A stretch of 64,000 nucleotides of DNA from Bartonella sp. F02 (GTDB lineage Bacteria > Pseudomonadota > Alphaproteobacteria > Rhizobiales > Rhizobiaceae): NCBI RefSeq assembly GCF_026929975.1, contig NZ_JANHOK010000001.1, positions 248,001 through 312,000 on the forward strand. Reading direction: 5' to 3'. Below the pieces are notes generated by a model. The model was not told the DNA's origin, did not search any database, and saw only the letters and a list, made by a program, of their open reading frames with translations. A program made the translations under genes and the position numbers. This document shows positions 41,222 to 51,387 of the stretch, piece after piece; position 1 is the stretch's first letter, and every line of letters begins with the position of its first letter.

Positions 41222-42268
41222 ATGAGAAAATATTTATCAATCAGAATATGGTTGTTTTTTTCTGCTATATTTTGGGTTGATGGAAGTAGCGCTCGTAATT
41301 ATATTCAAATTTCTGGTTCATCTACAGTTTTACCTTATGAAAAAATTGTTGCTGATATATTTGGAGAAATGTACCCTCATTTTAAGATTCCAGTTATTGA
41401 ATCTGGAGGTTCAGGCGCTGGGATTAAGGAGTTTTGTCGCGGGATTGGGGATAAAACGATTGATATAGTTAATGCATCACGACCAATAAAATCAAGTGAA
41501 TTGCAATCTTGTTTTTCTGCCGGTGTAACAGATGTTGAGGAAATGCTTATCGGGTATGATAGTATTGTATTTGCTACGAATATTGATGAGCCTGATTGGA
41601 ATCTCCAGTTAGGTGATATTTATAAGGCGCTTGCTGCTCAAGTTGTTGTTAATGGAAAGTTGCAGTCCAATACAGTTTCTAAATGGAGTGAGGTTAACTC
41701 TACTTTTCCTGATTGGGTAATAACAGCATATATTCCTGGTGAAAAACATGGTACACGTGAAGTTTTTGAAGAACAATTGCTTGCTGCGGGTTGTAAAGCT
41801 AGCGGAGCTGTTGAAGAGATGAAAGCTTTAGGGATGAGTGATAAGGCAATTCACACGGCTTGTGTTTCTGTGCGCAAGGATGGTAAAGTTATTGATATTG
41901 ATGGTGATTATTCTGAAACATTTGCCCGTTTGATTTCTAATAAAATAGGAATTGCTGTTTTTGGTTTATCTTTTTATGAAAATAATGCTGATAAGCTTAA
42001 GGCGGTTCATATTAATGGTGTTGAACCAAGTATCGCAACAATCTCTAGTGGTGAATATCCTATTTCACGTCCGCTTTTCTTTTATGTTAAGAAAGTTCAT
42101 TTAGAGGTTATTCCAGGTTTGAAAGAATATATTAATTTATTTCTTTCTGATCAGGTGATAGGTTTAGAGGGTCCGTTAGCTGAATATGGTTTGATTCCGG
42201 CTTCTGAAAAAGAACGGAAAGTACAGCGTGCTATGTTTTCTTCCGGCGCAGTCATGACTTTGAAATAA
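41222..42268 (+). CDS. pstS: Phosphate-binding protein PstS
   Basis: Periplasmic phosphate receptor of the high-affinity Pst importer, 348 residues. The N-terminus is a signal peptide (about residues 1-24, ending SSA). The mature protein starts with IQISGSSTVLPY, the phosphate-binding segment, and later has SGGSGAGIKEF and the GTREVFEEQ stretch. An AAGGAG site lies upstream. First gene of pstSCAB-phoU. Confidence 0.95.
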   Translation: MRKYLSIRIWLFFSAIFWVDGSSARNYIQISGSSTVLPYEKIVADIFGEMYPHFKIPVIESGGSGAGIKEFCRGIGDKTIDIVNASRPIKSSELQSCFSAGVTDVEEMLIGYDSIVFATNIDEPDWNLQLGDIYKALAAQVVVNGKLQSNTVSKWSEVNSTFPDWVITAYIPGEKHGTREVFEEQLLAAGCKASGAVEEMKALGMSDKAIHTACVSVRKDGKVIDIDGDYSETFARLISNKIGIAVFGLSFYENNADKLKAVHINGVEPSIATISSGEYPISRPLFFYVKKVHLEVIPGLKEYINLFLSDQVIGLEGPLAEYGLIPASEKERKVQRAMFSSGAVMTLK

Positions 42269-42329
42269 TTTTCTGAATAGCGAATGCAGAATTGGTCTGT
42301 ATTACTTTGTTAAAATTGAAAAAATACAT

Positions 42330-43790
42330 ATGCATTTTTCTCTTATTATTTTTTTATTGTTAATTTTTAGTTTTATTGGCTTTTGTCTTTCTTATACGCG
42401 CGCTCTTTTTTTTGAACGTGCAGGATATAAGATGCATTCGCGAGTGCATTATTATGGCTGGTGGACATTCTTGATGACTGTTATTCCAGCTTTTATTTTT
42501 TTACTTTTTTGGGAAAGTGGGAGTGCAATTTACTTAGAATATAATGCTTCACAAGAAGTTGACGAATATATGCTGGGGGTTACAGAATCTATTAATCATG
42601 ATTTTATTTTAGAAATTATTCGTAGGCTTGTTGAATCTATGCATCATTTTGAAGGGAGTTTGACTGCTGTTTCTTATAAGGATATGCAAACACAATTATT
42701 AGCTAAAGGATTTATTTTGCCTATAGATGTGCCAGATAAGGTATTCAGAATAGCATTATCATGGTATGATTCTTCAGAGAAATTAAAATTTATTGGTTCT
42801 ATTTTATTTTTTTTAGTTGCATGTTGTGGCTTTATATTTGGAATTATACGCAGTGTTCCAGATCAACGTGCACGCAATAAAGTTGAACGTATGATTGTTT
42901 TTGGATTATTTAGTGCCTCTACAATTGCGATTTTGACAACTGTTGGCATTGCAATTTCACTGTTATTTCAAACAATGAGTTTTTTTCAATCTGTCTCGTT
43001 TTCAGATTTCTTTTTGGGAACGGTGTGGGATCCTCGCTTTTCAGCGAATGATGTGGGCGATGGTGTGGGACAATTTGGTTTAATTCCACTTTTAGCTGGA
43101 ACGTTTTATATTGCATTTGTGGCAATGCTTTTTGCTGTGCCTATAGGATTATTTTCTGCAGTTTATATGGCTGAGTATGCTTCTGCTCGATTACGGTCGA
43201 TTGTGAAACCATTATTGGAGGTCCTCGCTGGGATTCCAACGATTGTTTATGGTTTTTTTGCTTTGAAAATTGTGGGGCCTTTTTTGCATGACCTTTCTAT
43301 TTCTCTTTCTGGCGGTGTGGGTTTTATTATGGCCCAAAGCGTTTTAACAGCGGGTTTGGTGATGGGAATTATGTTGATTCCTTTTGTGTCATCTTTATCG
43401 GATGATATTATTATTGCTGTTCCACGTTTTTTGCGTGAAGGGTCTTATGCTTTAGGTGCTACTCAGTCTGAGACAATTAAAAAGGTGATTATACCAGCAG
43501 CACTTCCTGGTATTGTAGGAGCGTTTTTGTTGACAGCATCACGTGCAATTGGAGAAACAATGATCGTGGTTTTAGCAGCAGGTGTTGCAGCACATTTAAC
43601 TTTTAATCCTTTTGAGGCAATGACAACTATGACAGTTAAAATTGTTAATCAATTGACAGGTGATTTTGAGTTTCATTCGCCACAAACTCTTGTTGCATTT
43701 GCCTTAGGGATGACACTTTTTATTTTAACGTTTTTGATGAATGTTTTTGCGCTTTATATAGTCCGTAAATATCGAGAACAATATGAATAA
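42330..43790 (+). CDS. pstC: Phosphate permease PstC
   Basis: Inner-membrane subunit, 486 residues, much longer than E. coli PstC (about 320) because of an N-terminal region of about 160 residues with two or three extra hydrophobic segments and a periplasmic piece, a form usual in Alphaproteobacteria. The permease core (about 190-480) has the conserved EYASARLRSIVKPLLEVLAGIPTIVYG and the ATPase-docking ALGATQSETIKKVIIPAALPG. It overlaps pstA by eight bases. Confidence 0.93.
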   Translation: MHFSLIIFLLLIFSFIGFCLSYTRALFFERAGYKMHSRVHYYGWWTFLMTVIPAFIFLLFWESGSAIYLEYNASQEVDEYMLGVTESINHDFILEIIRRLVESMHHFEGSLTAVSYKDMQTQLLAKGFILPIDVPDKVFRIALSWYDSSEKLKFIGSILFFLVACCGFIFGIIRSVPDQRARNKVERMIVFGLFSASTIAILTTVGIAISLLFQTMSFFQSVSFSDFFLGTVWDPRFSANDVGDGVGQFGLIPLLAGTFYIAFVAMLFAVPIGLFSAVYMAEYASARLRSIVKPLLEVLAGIPTIVYGFFALKIVGPFLHDLSISLSGGVGFIMAQSVLTAGLVMGIMLIPFVSSLSDDIIIAVPRFLREGSYALGATQSETIKKVIIPAALPGIVGAFLLTASRAIGETMIVVLAAGVAAHLTFNPFEAMTTMTVKIVNQLTGDFEFHSPQTLVAFALGMTLFILTFLMNVFALYIVRKYREQYE

Positions 43791-45078
43791 AAAATCATCT
43801 CTTTTGAATTCTCATAATATTAGACTGAAACGTCGCTATTGGGCAGAACGTCGTTTTCGTCTTTATGGTTTGGGAGCAATTCTTATTGGTTTGTTTTTTT
43901 TGACTGTTCTTTTATGCTCTGTTATCAGTCAGGGGTATACAGTTTTTTTTCAAAGTGAAATGACATTGTCAGTTTATTTGGATGAACAAATAATTGACCC
44001 AAGAAATCAACGTGCAATTGATCCAGAAGTATTAATCACTGCCAATTATCCACTTCTTGTCCGTAATGCTTTGGCTGCAAAGCTTGGAGTAGATCAGAAT
44101 GATCGAGCATCGATGAGAGATGTTAATCGCATGTTTTCAAAAAGTGTCCGTGTGCAATTGCGTGATATGGTAATCAAGAATCCAAATCTTATTGGTACAA
44201 TACAAAAAGTAAAAATTTTAGCAGGAGCAGATATTGATGCAGCTTATAAAGGGCATATCAATCTGCATGTTGCAGAAAAAAAACGCAAAGTTTCTGATCA
44301 ACAGATCGTATGGATGAATCGTTTAATTGATGATGGTACACTTTATAAAACAATAAATTTTGGTTTTTTTACATTTGGCGCATCAAGTCGTCCTGAAACT
44401 TCGGGATTAGGTGTTGCGATAATCGGTTCTTTGTACATGATGGTTATTGTTTTGGTGATTTCTCTGCCGATTGGTATGGCAACAGCTATTTACCTTGAAG
44501 AATATGCCCGTAAAAATAAGTTTACAGATTTTATAGAAGTGAACATCAATAATCTTTCTGCTGTTCCTTCAATTGTTTTTGGTCTTTTAGGGCTTTCAGT
44601 TTTTATTAATTATTTGGGATTGCCGCGTTCAGCATCTTTTGTGGGTGGGCTTGTTTTGACACTCATGACGTTACCAACAATTATCATTGCGACACGTTCT
44701 GCCTTACGAGCTGTTCCATTGTCTATTCGAGCAGCAGCTTTAGGGTTAGGAGCTTCAAAAACACAAATGATTTTTCATCACGTTGTTCCTTTAGCAGCAC
44801 CTGGTATCTTAACAGGAACGATTATTGGTTTAGCTCAAGCATTGGGTGAAACAGCACCGCTCCTTCTAATAGGAATGGTTGCATTTGTTGCAAATATTCC
44901 TACAACACCAATGGATCCAGCAACCGCTTTGCCTGTTCAAATTTTTATGTGGGCAGGTGAAGCAGAACGTGCTTTTGTAGAGAAAACATCGGGCGCTATT
45001 ATTGTCTTAATGGTTTTTCTTGCTGTTATGAATATTTCAGCTGTTTTTTTACGTCGACGATTTGAACGACGCTGGTAG
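43783..45078 (+). CDS. pstA: Phosphate permease PstA
   Basis: Second permease subunit, 431 residues, with an extended N-terminal half: a helix near 28-50, then a periplasmic domain up to about 205, then the core of five helices. The core has IYLEEYARKNKFTDFIEVNINNLSAVPSIVFG and the docking loop AAALGLGASKTQMIFHHVVPLAAPG. The start overlaps the pstC end by eight bases. Confidence 0.93.
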   Translation: MNKKSSLLNSHNIRLKRRYWAERRFRLYGLGAILIGLFFLTVLLCSVISQGYTVFFQSEMTLSVYLDEQIIDPRNQRAIDPEVLITANYPLLVRNALAAKLGVDQNDRASMRDVNRMFSKSVRVQLRDMVIKNPNLIGTIQKVKILAGADIDAAYKGHINLHVAEKKRKVSDQQIVWMNRLIDDGTLYKTINFGFFTFGASSRPETSGLGVAIIGSLYMMVIVLVISLPIGMATAIYLEEYARKNKFTDFIEVNINNLSAVPSIVFGLLGLSVFINYLGLPRSASFVGGLVLTLMTLPTIIIATRSALRAVPLSIRAAALGLGASKTQMIFHHVVPLAAPGILTGTIIGLAQALGETAPLLLIGMVAFVANIPTTPMDPATALPVQIFMWAGEAERAFVEKTSGAIIVLMVFLAVMNISAVFLRRRFERRW

Positions 45079-45115
45079 TTTCGGTAAAATGTACTGACTA
45101 AGCAGTAAGGTGAAT

Positions 45116-45880
45116 ATGATAATGAAGATTAAAATGCGTGGGCAAGATGTTAAAGTTTTTTATGGAAACAAAGAAGCACTTCATGGTATTACGCTTGATA
45201 TTGCTGAACATAAAGTCACAGCATTGATTGGTCCTTCGGGTTGTGGGAAGTCAACTTTTTTACGCTGCTTTAATCGTATGAATGACACAATTGAAGGAGC
45301 TAAAGTAACAGGTTTTATCACTTTAGATGAGGAAAATATTTATGATCCGCGTGTTGATGTTGTAGAGTTGCGCGCGCGTGTTGGTATGGTTTTCCAAAAA
45401 CCAAATCCCTTTCCGAAATCTATTTTTGAGAATGTTGCATATGGGCCACGTATTCACGGTTTGGCTAAGTCGCGTGCAGAATTGCACGATATGGTGGAAA
45501 GAAGTTTACAGCAGGCAGGGTTATTTGAAGAAGTAAAGGATCGTCTTCACGAATCTGGAACAAGTTTATCAGGAGGGCAGCAACAACGTTTGTGTATTGC
45601 ACGTGCAATTGCGGTTAGCCCTGAAGTTATTTTGATGGATGAGCCTTGTTCAGCTCTTGATCCGATTGCGACAGCACGTATTGAAGAACTTATTGATGCG
45701 TTACGACAAGATTATACAATTGTTATTGTTACGCACTCAATGCAACAAGCTGCACGTGTTTCTCAGTATACAGCTATGTTTCATTTGGGGCATTTGGTAG
45801 AAGTTGGTGAAACTGAAATGATGTTTACTTCACCACAAGAACAGCGGACACAAGATTATATTACAGGGCGTTTTGGATAA
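45116..45880 (+). CDS. pstB: Phosphate-import ATPase PstB
   Basis: Drives the Pst importer. Walker A is GPSGCGKST, signature LSGGQQQRL and Walker [14 protein letters not shown], all with the PstB-type variants. The ATG at 45116 lies 5 bases after TAAGG, which makes it more likely than the GTG at 45110. The protein is 254 residues. It is 37 bases downstream of pstA and 21 bases before phoU. Confidence 0.95.
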   Translation: MIMKIKMRGQDVKVFYGNKEALHGITLDIAEHKVTALIGPSGCGKSTFLRCFNRMNDTIEGAKVTGFITLDEENIYDPRVDVVELRARVGMVFQKPNPFPKSIFENVAYGPRIHGLAKSRAELHDMVERSLQQAGLFEEVKDRLHESGTSLSGGQQQRLCIARAIAVSPEVILMDEPCSALDPIATARIEELIDALRQDYTIVIVTHSMQQAARVSQYTAMFHLGHLVEVGETEMMFTSPQEQRTQDYITGRFG

Positions 45881-45901
45881 ATAAATCTGGGAGGATAGGA
45901 G

Positions 45902-46624
45902 ATGTCTATGAACCATACGGTTCGTTCTTATGATGCAGAACTAAAATATTTGGCAGCAAAGATTACAGAGATGGGTCGTTACGCGGAGAAAATGATAGAG
46001 CGCTCTGTAGCTTCGATTGTTTCTGATAATCTTGAGCTTGCTGCTACGGTTATTGCGGATGATTTGTTTTTAGATGAAGCAGAACGCGATATTAATGAAA
46101 AAGCGATTACCATTATTTGTAAACGTCAACCAATGGCTGTTGACCTTCGTGAAATTGTTGGTTCTATTCGGATTTCTTCTGATCTTGAACGAATTGGTGA
46201 TATGGCAAAGAACATTGCTAAACGAGCTGTTGCTATTTCAGAAGCACATCAACCTGCAACTTTTTATCGTGGACTTGAAAGAATCACGGTTTTAGCGCTC
46301 AATCAGTTAAAGGAAGTTCTTGATGCTTATGCTAATCGTTCGCTTGATCGTATTGATGCAGTGCGCGATCGTGATGACGAAATAGATGCTTTGTATACTT
46401 CTCTTTTTCGTGAGCTTTTGACGTATATGATGGAAGATATGCGTAATATTACAGTGTGTACACATTTACTTTTTTGCGCGAAAAATATCGAACGGGTTGG
46501 TGACCATATTACCAATATCGCTGAAACGCTGCATTATATTATAACGGGTCACCATATGTCCTCTGAGCGTCCTCGTGATGATCTTACATATGAAGTTGGA
46601 GTGCATGAAAAGAAAATAAATTAA
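45902..46624 (+). CDS. phoU: Phosphate transport regulator PhoU
   Basis: A 240-residue helical protein with two copies of the PhoU three-helix bundle (about 15-110 and 118-215). The metal-binding motifs EIVGSIRISSDLERIGDMAKNIA and the second-half match ICAKNIERVGDHITNIAE-like stretch are clear. PhoU links Pst transport to the PhoR-PhoB switch. The phoB gene that often follows is not present in the window. Confidence 0.94.
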   Translation: MSMNHTVRSYDAELKYLAAKITEMGRYAEKMIERSVASIVSDNLELAATVIADDLFLDEAERDINEKAITIICKRQPMAVDLREIVGSIRISSDLERIGDMAKNIAKRAVAISEAHQPATFYRGLERITVLALNQLKEVLDAYANRSLDRIDAVRDRDDEIDALYTSLFRELLTYMMEDMRNITVCTHLLFCAKNIERVGDHITNIAETLHYIITGHHMSSERPRDDLTYEVGVHEKKIN

Positions 46625-47112
46625 AATTCGAGTTGATGGTATATAAAATGTTACATTCTTGCAAATGAAGAATTTATCCGTGTATTTTTGCCATATAATT
46701 TGGAGCAAATTATAGGATATTTGTTATAAAAAGATCTTATAAGTATCTTAATTGGTGATTGAGAACATCTTTCATTTAATTTGGTAGAGTTTTCTGCTTT
46801 TTCAGGGTTTTATATGCGCGTATATATGGCAGTTTATGATGTTTCCATTGTGCTCTTTGAGAGTTGATTATAGCAATAAATATTGATTTCTAGCACTGAT
46901 ATTTCAAAAGTCATAATGATAAGAGAAATTAATTTTTATCTGGGTTTTTATTAAGACTTTTTTATTGTTTTTTCTGCATAAATATCCTTTGATTATTATA
47001 AGTATTAAAAATTTATAAAGTGATAATGGTGAGTTCTGTTTTTTTATGGAAGTGTCTTAGGAGTTTATTTTAATTTTTAATACTTTAAGAACATAGGAAC
47101 GTATTGCATAAA
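46625..47112. other. Intergenic region after phoU
   Basis: About 490 AT-rich bases. Nothing coding, no RNA gene seen. A short ATTCTT/AAGAAT repeat just after phoU could be a weak terminator. The 3' half must hold the promoter for the SleB lipoprotein; I see no clear box. Confidence 0.45.
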
Positions 47113-48180
47113 ATGAAAAAAAATAAGTGGATAGTTTTTGTTAATTTTTGCGTCATTCCGTTGGTTATTATGGGCTGCGCTTCAAATCATTTAAATTCTC
47201 AAAAGACGAATAATAAGCAAAAAGCAAAAACGGTAACTTATCCATTAACAGAGCGCCAATGTCTTATGCGCGCAATGTATTTTGAATCAAATCGTTCAAG
47301 TCGTGAAGGAATGATTGCGGTAGGTACAGTTGTTATGAATCGTGTTAACTCAAGTGCTTATCCAAAGACGATTTGTGGTGTTGTTGGTCAGCGTAATCAA
47401 TTCGCTCCTGGTGTTTTAACACGTCCTATGACTGAGCGCGCATCTGTTGCTCGTGTTAAAGAAGCTGCTGATGCTGTTTTACGTGGAGCACGAGATAAGA
47501 AAAGTAAAAACGCTATGTTTTTTCACACAGCAGGTTTATCTTTTCCTTATAGGAATATGCATTATGTTCGTATTGCAGGAGGCAATGCTTTTTATGAAAA
47601 GCGTTCACGTGATGGATCTCTCCAAGTTCCTGTAAATGACCGTCCTTATGATGTTGCGTATGCTTTTGCTCAAGAACGTGCTGGTCATGCGCCAGATTTT
47701 GCAGATTTATCTTTAGGATCTAGCGTAACAACATCAGAGGAAATACATAAAGAACCATTGGTACAAGTCGCGCAGATACGTGAGACAAATGCTATTATGA
47801 ATTTTGCAAAACTTGATAAGATTCCTATTCCAACGCGTGCACCTAGTCGTATAGATGTGACACAAGAATCTGAATTTATTGTTGCTTCTGTTCAAAGAAA
47901 TTCTGCATCAAATTTCATGAATTCAGATTTAAAGGGAAGAAAAACAAAAGAGGCAAAAGCACAAAATGCATCACTTTCGATAAGAGAAGAGCGTATGAAA
48001 ACAGTCAATACGGCATCCTATGTTGTTGCACAAATTGACAGAATTCCTGTTCCAACGCGTGCGCCACGTCGGATAAATATGGCACAAAACACTCGATCTG
48101 TTGAGGTGTATGACAAACCTTCACCAAAAAAGCTTAATGCCATTGTTGCAATGTTAGAAGAGCGATATAAAAATCGGTAA
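47113..48180 (+). CDS. SleB-type cell-wall hydrolase lipoprotein
   Basis: A 355-residue protein with a lipoprotein signal (MKKNKWIVFVNF, then IMGC with Cys22 as the acylated residue). The hydrolase_2/SleB domain (about 45-170) starts with TERQCLMRAMYFESNRSSREG and has the glutamate-containing core plus GVVGQRNQFAPG and HYVRIAGGNAFY. The C-terminal half is low in similarity and contains a duplicated motif with IPxPTRAPxRI at 47821 and 48043. ATG 47113 is chosen over a TTG at 47104, although an AGGA site fits the TTG spacing better. Relatives cut peptidoglycan; here the role is inferred. Confidence 0.82.
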   Translation: MKKNKWIVFVNFCVIPLVIMGCASNHLNSQKTNNKQKAKTVTYPLTERQCLMRAMYFESNRSSREGMIAVGTVVMNRVNSSAYPKTICGVVGQRNQFAPGVLTRPMTERASVARVKEAADAVLRGARDKKSKNAMFFHTAGLSFPYRNMHYVRIAGGNAFYEKRSRDGSLQVPVNDRPYDVAYAFAQERAGHAPDFADLSLGSSVTTSEEIHKEPLVQVAQIRETNAIMNFAKLDKIPIPTRAPSRIDVTQESEFIVASVQRNSASNFMNSDLKGRKTKEAKAQNASLSIREERMKTVNTASYVVAQIDRIPVPTRAPRRINMAQNTRSVEVYDKPSPKKLNAIVAMLEERYKNR

Positions 48181-48430
48181 TTTTTTGCTATAGAAGGTAT
48201 TAGTTACGTATTTTATCTTAGAAGATAAGTTTATCTAAAATGTTTTATGCTGTGTAAAGCTGTATAATTTTAGCTAAATGTGTGATTCGATTGACTGGGC
48301 AATTGAGACAGGTGAAAAGGCGAGTATAAATGTATTGAGTTCATTGAAACAAGAGTTTTTGTTGAGTGTGTTTAATAAGCAATTTTTAAATGGCATTTTA
48401 TTGAGTAATGCATAATGATTAGAAAATTGA

Positions 48431-49306
48431 ATGCCTGAACTTCCTGAAGTAGAAACTGTTCGTCGTGGACTGAAGCCAGTATTAACGGGTGCAAAGATCG
48501 TATCTGTGACACTTAATCGTAAGGATTTGCGGTTTCCTTTTCCTCATGCTTTTTCTGAACGACTTATAGGGCGGACGATCATGGAGATTGGTCGGCGTGC
48601 AAAATATTTATTATTTTATCTTTCGCAGAATGAAACACTTTTGAGTCATTTGGGAATGTCTGGATCGTGGCGCGTCGAGAATAATCTTTTACGAGAAAAA
48701 CATTTTTCTACGAAAAAATTGGTTGCTCACGATCATTTTTTAATGGATGTTCAAGCGCAGAACGGTAAAGTTTATCGCCTTATTTATAATGATGTTCGCC
48801 GTTTTGGTTTTATGCTTTTAGCTGATACGATGAAGCTTGATGAGCATATATTATTAAGAAAATTAGGACTAGAGCCTACAGATAATAGGCTTTCTGGGGC
48901 TTATTTACAAAAGGCTTTTGTGAATAAAAAAACATCTCTTAAAACAGCTTTATTAAACCAATCTATTGTCGCGGGACTTGGGAATATTTATGTTTGTGAA
49001 GTCCTTTGGCGTAGTCATTTATCTCCGGAACGGAGTGCTTTTACCTTGGCTTTTAAAAATATACATGCATGCGAACTTGCTCATTGTTTAGCAAAAAATA
49101 TACGGGAAGTAATTACGGAAGCCATTAGCGCGGGAGGATCTTCTTTACGAGATTATGTACATACGGATGGCTCTCTTGGTTATTTTCAACATTATTTTTC
49201 TGTTTATGGACGAGAAGGCAAGAAATGTTTGCAGTGTGGTGTTCCTATTGTGCGTATTTTGCAGTCTGGACGTTCAAGCTTTTACTGTCCACAGTGCCAA
49301 AAATGA
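48431..49306 (+). CDS. mutM: Formamidopyrimidine-DNA glycosylase
   Basis: Removes oxidised purines such as 8-oxoguanine. The mature N-terminus PELPEVETVRRGL supplies the catalytic Pro and Glu. The helix-two-turn-helix segment has NQSIVAGLGNIYVCE and the C-terminal zinc finger is a Cys-x2-Cys...Cys-x2-Cys (CLQCG to CPQC). The 291-residue length fits. It has a 250-base upstream gap and a downstream M20 peptidase gene 73 bases away. Confidence 0.96.
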   Translation: MPELPEVETVRRGLKPVLTGAKIVSVTLNRKDLRFPFPHAFSERLIGRTIMEIGRRAKYLLFYLSQNETLLSHLGMSGSWRVENNLLREKHFSTKKLVAHDHFLMDVQAQNGKVYRLIYNDVRRFGFMLLADTMKLDEHILLRKLGLEPTDNRLSGAYLQKAFVNKKTSLKTALLNQSIVAGLGNIYVCEVLWRSHLSPERSAFTLAFKNIHACELAHCLAKNIREVITEAISAGGSSLRDYVHTDGSLGYFQHYFSVYGREGKKCLQCGVPIVRILQSGRSSFYCPQCQK

Positions 49307-49379
49307 ATAAGGTATCTTGCAAAATTTTATAAGGAGCTTAAAGTCATGTTTGCTATGGTATTAAAATTGAGAGGTTTAT

Positions 49380-50795
49380 ATGCTGGATAAAGTGCTTACT
49401 CATATTGATGAGAATGTAGAAGAAAGTCTTGATCGTCTTTTTTCTTTTTTACGTTTTCAATCAATTTCTACAGATCCAGCTTATAAGGATGCATGCCGTC
49501 AAACAGCTGATTGGCTGGTAGAGGATTTAAAAAGTATTGGCTTTGATGCTTCACGTCGTGATACGCTCGGTCATCCAATGGTTGTTGGACATCATCCAGG
49601 TCCTTCAGATGATTGTTTGCATGTTCTCTTTTATGGGCATTATGATGTTCAACCCGTCGATCCACTACATTTATGGGAAAATGAACCGTTTGATCCTTCT
49701 TTAAAAGAGAAAGATGGTGAAACTGTTATTTGTGCTCGTGGGGCTTCAGATGATAAAGGTCAGCTCATGACTTTTATTGAAGCATGTCGGGCATTTAAGA
49801 AAGAAACAGGGGGTCTTCCAGTTAGAGTTACTATTTTATGTGAAGGAGAAGAAGAAAGTGGCTCTTCTTCACTGGTTCCTTTTTTGCAAGAAAATATTGA
49901 TGAACTTAAAGCGGATTGTGCATTGATTTGTGATACAGCTATGTGGGATGCGAATACACCGTCGATCGCTGTTGGTCTCCGAGGGATGTTGGGGGAAGAA
50001 ATAACGATTAAAGCTGCGCATTGTGATTTGCATTCTGGTCTTTTTGGAGGAGCAGCAGCTAATCCGATTCATATTTTAACCGAAGTTTTATCGGGTCTTC
50101 ATGATAAAGATGGGCGGGTAACTCTTCACGGATTTTATGATGGTGTGGAAGAAACACCACCGCAGATTTTGCAATCATGGAATGAACTTAATTGTAATGC
50201 TGAGACATTTCTTAATCCTGTTGGTCTTTCTATTTCTGCAGGTGAAAAAGGACGGAGTATTTTAGAACAAATATGGGCTCGTCCTACAGCAGAAATTAAT
50301 GGGATTAGTGGTGGTTATCAAGGTGAAGGATTCAAGACAGTTATTGCTTCTCAGGCAAGTGCAAAGGTTTCTTTTCGTCTCGTGCATCAACAAAATCCAG
50401 AAAAGATACGACAATCTTTTCGCGATTATGTGCGTAGTTTTATTCCTGCTGATTGTTCAGTTGAATTTAAAGAACATGGTGCTTCTCCAGCTATTCAAAC
50501 TCCTTATGATTCGCCTTTTGTTGAAGCTGCAAAGGATGCTTTATCAGAGGAATGGAATACTTCTGCTTTATTGATTGCAATGGGTGGTTCTATTCCTGTT
50601 GTTGGCGATTTTCAGTCAATTCTTGGTATGGAAACTGTTTTAGTTGGATTTGCATTAGCTGATGATCGTATTCATTCGCCTAATGAAAAATATAATCTAA
50701 AATCATTTCATAAAGGGCAGCGGTCTTGGGCGCGCATCCTCACAACCTTAGCAAATAGGAGGCTAGATGGCAGAAATTCGTGTTCACCAAGGTGA
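49380..50795 (+). CDS. M20 family metallopeptidase (dipeptidase-like)
   Basis: A 471-residue zinc peptidase of the M20/ArgE/DapE group that cuts dipeptides or related amides. The metal ligands and catalytic residues are visible: FYGHYDVQPVD, GASDDKGQ, and CEGEEESGSSS. The dimerisation domain lies at about 185-320. The end of the protein reads through the start of rnd by 29 bases, which is longer than usual and could reflect loss of the native stop. Its peptide substrate is unknown. ATG 49380 is taken as start. Confidence 0.88.
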   Translation: MLDKVLTHIDENVEESLDRLFSFLRFQSISTDPAYKDACRQTADWLVEDLKSIGFDASRRDTLGHPMVVGHHPGPSDDCLHVLFYGHYDVQPVDPLHLWENEPFDPSLKEKDGETVICARGASDDKGQLMTFIEACRAFKKETGGLPVRVTILCEGEEESGSSSLVPFLQENIDELKADCALICDTAMWDANTPSIAVGLRGMLGEEITIKAAHCDLHSGLFGGAAANPIHILTEVLSGLHDKDGRVTLHGFYDGVEETPPQILQSWNELNCNAETFLNPVGLSISAGEKGRSILEQIWARPTAEINGISGGYQGEGFKTVIASQASAKVSFRLVHQQNPEKIRQSFRDYVRSFIPADCSVEFKEHGASPAIQTPYDSPFVEAAKDALSEEWNTSALLIAMGGSIPVVGDFQSILGMETVLVGFALADDRIHSPNEKYNLKSFHKGQRSWARILTTLANRRLDGRNSCSPR

Positions 50796-51387
50796 TTTAC
50801 CGAATTTGGATAATTATTGCGTTGATGCTATTGCAGTTGATACTGAAACGTTAGGGTTGCAACCTTATCGTGATCGTTTATGTGTTGTGCAGCTTTCTTC
50901 TGGAGATGGAACTGCTGACGTTATACAGATTGCTAAAGGTCAAAATAGCGCTCCTAATTTGGTTAAATTGCTTGCAGATAAAGCAATTACTAAAATCTTC
51001 CATTTTGGGCGTTTTGACCTTGCTGTTTTAGCGCATACTTTTGGTGTTATGCCAGATGTTGTTTTTTGTACGAAAATTGCATCGAAATTGACGCGTACAT
51101 ATACAGATCGTCACGGATTAAAAGAAATTTGTAGTGAATTGCTCAATATTAATATTTCTAAGCAGCAACAATCGTCAGATTGGGCAGCAGATATTTTATC
51201 CCGTGCACAAATTGAATATGCTGCATCTGATGTTTTATATTTGCATCGTTTAAAAAGTGTATTTGAAGAACGTTTGAAGCGTGAAGAACGAGAAAATGTT
51301 GCAAAGGCATGTTTTCAATTTTTACCTATGAGAGCAAGACTTGATCTTTTAGGATGGCCAGAAGTTGATATTTTTGCACATAGTTGA
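50767..51387 (+). CDS. rnd: Short ribonuclease D (3'-5' exonuclease domain)
   Basis: A 206-residue DEDDy exonuclease with motif I DTETLGLQPYRDRLCVVQLS and later IFHFGRFDLAVL and the Tyr-containing YAASDVLYLHRL. It lacks the HRDC domains of E. coli RNase D, so it is the short alphaproteobacterial form. The ATG has a strong GGAGG site. It overlaps the M20 peptidase by 29 bases. Targets are probably tRNA or other RNA 3' ends, inferred. Confidence 0.9.
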   Translation: MAEIRVHQGDLPNLDNYCVDAIAVDTETLGLQPYRDRLCVVQLSSGDGTADVIQIAKGQNSAPNLVKLLADKAITKIFHFGRFDLAVLAHTFGVMPDVVFCTKIASKLTRTYTDRHGLKEICSELLNINISKQQQSSDWAADILSRAQIEYAASDVLYLHRLKSVFEERLKREERENVAKACFQFLPMRARLDLLGWPEVDIFAHS

